This document shows, in pieces, positions 61,782 through 64,000 of a stretch of 64,000 nt of DNA. Origin of the DNA: Hydractinia symbiolongicarpus (taxonomy: Eukaryota; Cnidaria; Hydrozoa; Anthoathecata; Hydractiniidae); assembly GCF_029227915.1 (NCBI RefSeq), contig NC_079879.1:11844001-11908000 (forward strand). The letters run 5' to 3'. Both the position numbers and the translations under genes were made by a program. The notes under the pieces are model-generated. The model saw nothing but the letters and a program-made list of their open reading frames with translations. It was not told where the DNA came from and ran no database searches. Each line of letters starts with the position of its first letter. The first letter of the stretch is position 1.

Positions 61782-64000
61782 TTAACTTTCAGAGTAGAGT
61801 TCCAAATGTACGCATGGAGTGGTTCCTCGGGATTCTGCGTGACACCTCACATGGTGAAAAAAACTCAATATTTTAGCTAAATGTTCCCGACCCCCAACCG
61901 AATCGAAAAATTTCGAAATTGACGAATACCGTAGAGATGATGCATACCTTTAACTCAGGGACCTAGAAATAGTGTGGGCTTCTTTATCTGTAACCTGTTC
62001 AACATTGCGTACGGAGGCCATAATGTGCCTGTTTTTATTGCTTATGTTGTTGATTTATTTGCTCGTGCTTCGCATGTGCTAGAATTACTGTCATAAGAAC
62101 GCTTAGCATGCCAAAATACCTCAGCACACGTTATTAACTTTCCCGATTTGAAATTTCAAAATGTTCACAAGTTGTTTAAAACTTTATTCCTACTTTACCA
62201 GTTTTGAACTTTAAAGGAGAAATTCAGTGCAACGCTAAAAGAAGTAAAAATCTTTGACCATCCTTGAGACTGCTGCAGAAGGAAGGTAAAACTTGTAAGC
62301 AGTAACCTTCTCTTGGAACACGGGTATGCTTAGGAGAGACGTACTTTTAAAGATCTGCCCTGTGTGAGGAATGCCCAATCCAAGATTTCCGATGGAAAAC
62401 TGCAACGGGTGTTTGTCTTGACTGAGAAAACAGAGTCTACGATGTCCGCGCAGTCCCGACGCATTCATAATGATACTCAGTGCTTCCCAGTATTGACAAA
62501 GCCTTTAATCTTCTCAACAAGATCTTAACTTTCGGAGTCTAGTTCCAAATGTACGTATGGAGTGGTTCCTCGGGATTCTGCGTGACACCTCACATGGTGA
62601 AAAAATTCATTCTTTTAGCTAAATGTTTCCGACCCCCAACCGAATCAAAAAAAAAATTGGAAATTGACGAATACCGTAGAGATGATACATACCTTAAACT
62701 CAGGGACCTAGAAATAGTGTGAATTTTTTATCTGTAACCTGTTCAATATTGTGTACAGAGGCCATAATGCGCGTGTTTTTATTGCTTATGGTGTTTATTC
62801 ATTTGCTCGTGCTGCGCATGTGCGAGAATTACTAAACACCTCGATGACACAGATAAACTGGGAAAGCGCTCAGAAATTAAAACTGGAATGACCGTGGTTA
62901 CAAAATCGCTTCAGTGTAATCAAAATAAAAGTAGGACTTTTCGGATTCTATCTACTTTGAGGAGACATCTCGGGTGAAAAAAAGATGATCATCAAACAAA
63001 CAATCCGTAAAGAGATACTGGAGGTACTTCTTGCTGCTCGACAATGATGACTATACAAAGATTTTTAGGCAACAAATCCGGTAATTCAACAATTCTCTCA
63101 ATGCACCCTTGCCTGCATAGCTTGTTAGTATTTGCTTAAGATTGCACCTAAATTATCAGCAAGCGCAAACTTAGTACGACGAAGATGACTGTACTACAAG
63201 GCTTTTACTCATAAGAACGCTCAACATACCAAGATACTTCAGCAAACGTTTTTGACTTTCCCGATTTGAATTTTCAAAATGTTCTTAAATTGTTTTTAAC
63301 TTTCTCCTTATTTTGCAAATTTTAAACTTTAGAGGAGAATTTCAGTGCAACGATAAAAGAAGCTGTAACCTTCTCTGAAAACACGGGTATGCTTAGGGAA
63401 GACGTACTTTTCAAAACCTGGCCTGTCAAACCTTTGCGCAATGCAAGTTTTCCGATGAAAAACTGCAACGGGTGCTTGTCTGGACCGAGAAAACTGAGTG
63501 TACGATGTCCCTGCATTCTCGCTGCGATCATAATGATACTCAGTGCTTCCCAGTTTTGACAGGCCTTTAATCTTCTCAACATGAACTTAACTTTCGGAGT
63601 CTAGTTCCAAATGTACGTATGGAGTGGTTCCTGGGGATTCTGCGTGACACCTCCATGGTGAAAAAATTCATTCTTTTACCTAAATGTTCCCGACCCCCAA
63701 CCGAATCGAAAAATTTCGAAATTGACGAATGCCGTAGAGATGATACATACCTTAAACTCAGGGACCTAGCAATAGTGTGAGCTTTTTTATCTGTAACCTG
63801 TTCAAAATTGCGCACAGAGGCCATAATATGCGTGTTTATATTGCTTATGGTGTTGATTCATTTGCTCGTGCTGCGCATGTGTGAGAATTTCTGTCATAAG
63901 AACGCTTAGCATGCCAAAATACCTCAGCATACGTTGTTAACTTTCCCGATTTGAAATTTCAAAATGTTCACAAGTTGTTTAAAATTTTATTCCTATTTTG
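61782..64000. repeat. A, B and partial A units to the window end
   Basis: A 61782-62524 (743 bp), B 62525-63586 (1062 bp), and the first 414 bp of a further unit from 63587. The B unit has 'aaaaaaaaattgg' instead of 'aaaaatttcg' near 62647. The array clearly continues beyond the window. Confidence 0.9.

Larger units (their letters stand above)
57380..64000. repeat. Satellite array, right part (A/B monomers)
   Basis: The same array resumes directly after the retrotransposon tail, in the same orientation and at the phase where it was interrupted. Landmarks fall at 57647, 58416, 59478, 60219, 60615, 61782, 62525 and 63587. Only four of the seven complete intervals have standard lengths (1062, 741, 743, 1062). 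The other three (769, 396 and 1167 bp) carry internal deletion, inversion or partial duplication, so this part is structurally more disturbed than 5-45 kb. The last unit runs off the window end. Confidence 0.96.

Noticed and set aside
1-64000. CRISPR-like array, because of regular repeats
   Set aside because: The repeats are 742-1062 bp, directly adjacent and homologous over their whole length, with no short repeat/unique spacer pattern or cas genes; the retrotransposon shows a eukaryotic context.

Overview
The window is eukaryotic repetitive DNA: a long head-to-tail satellite array interrupted by one non-LTR retrotransposon. I found no host protein-coding gene, rRNA, tRNA, CRISPR array or bacterial-type operon. 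The retrotransposon (APE endonuclease plus reverse transcriptase, CR1/L2-like, with a 2A peptide) points to an animal. 2A-bearing elements of this kind are known from marine invertebrates such as cnidarians, sea urchins, amphioxus and molluscs, so I lean towards an invertebrate metazoan. The phylum cannot be settled from this window.

The satellite (1-53507 and 57380-64000) uses two related monomers. Monomer A is about 742 bp and monomer B about 1062 bp. B carries a 374-bp module absent from A, and A carries a 54-55 bp module absent from B. A third form, B' (1031 bp), is B with a 31-bp deletion. I phased units on the landmark 'ttaactttcgg'. The layout is: B-rich (1-3971); a doubly rearranged unit (3972-5183); twelve A units (5184-14043); mixed B'/A inside an 8683-bp tandem duplication (13594-22276 and 22277-30959); A units (30960-35473); B spaced by three to five A units (35474-44579); B-rich (45324-49571); then a mixed and much rearranged stretch to the end. 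Short minus-strand reading frames recur in every monomer but do not look like genes: they are often broken, and A-versus-B differences are mostly amino-acid-changing.

The retrotransposon (53508-57379, plus strand) sits in the A-specific module of one A unit, flanked by a 7-bp target-site duplication (ccatcct). Removing the element and one duplication restores a unit of exactly 742 bp. Its single 1105-codon frame is intact: a signal-peptide-like N-terminus, a perfect 2A motif (DVESNPGP), a PHD-like zinc finger missing its last cysteine, an endonuclease with all key residues, and a reverse transcriptase with YADD.

The most unusual feature is at the element's 5' end. It starts with a small perfect hairpin followed by 44 bp that exactly match the satellite in inverted orientation. 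The adjacent units differ from this fragment, while a B unit at 48676-48719 matches it exactly. The fragment is also in frame with the element's ORF. This suggests 5' transduction or template switching onto a minus-strand satellite transcript. Other notable points are the out-of-register 8.7-kb duplication, a 69-bp micro-inversion at 60375-60443, and repeated rearrangement at the A-specific module.
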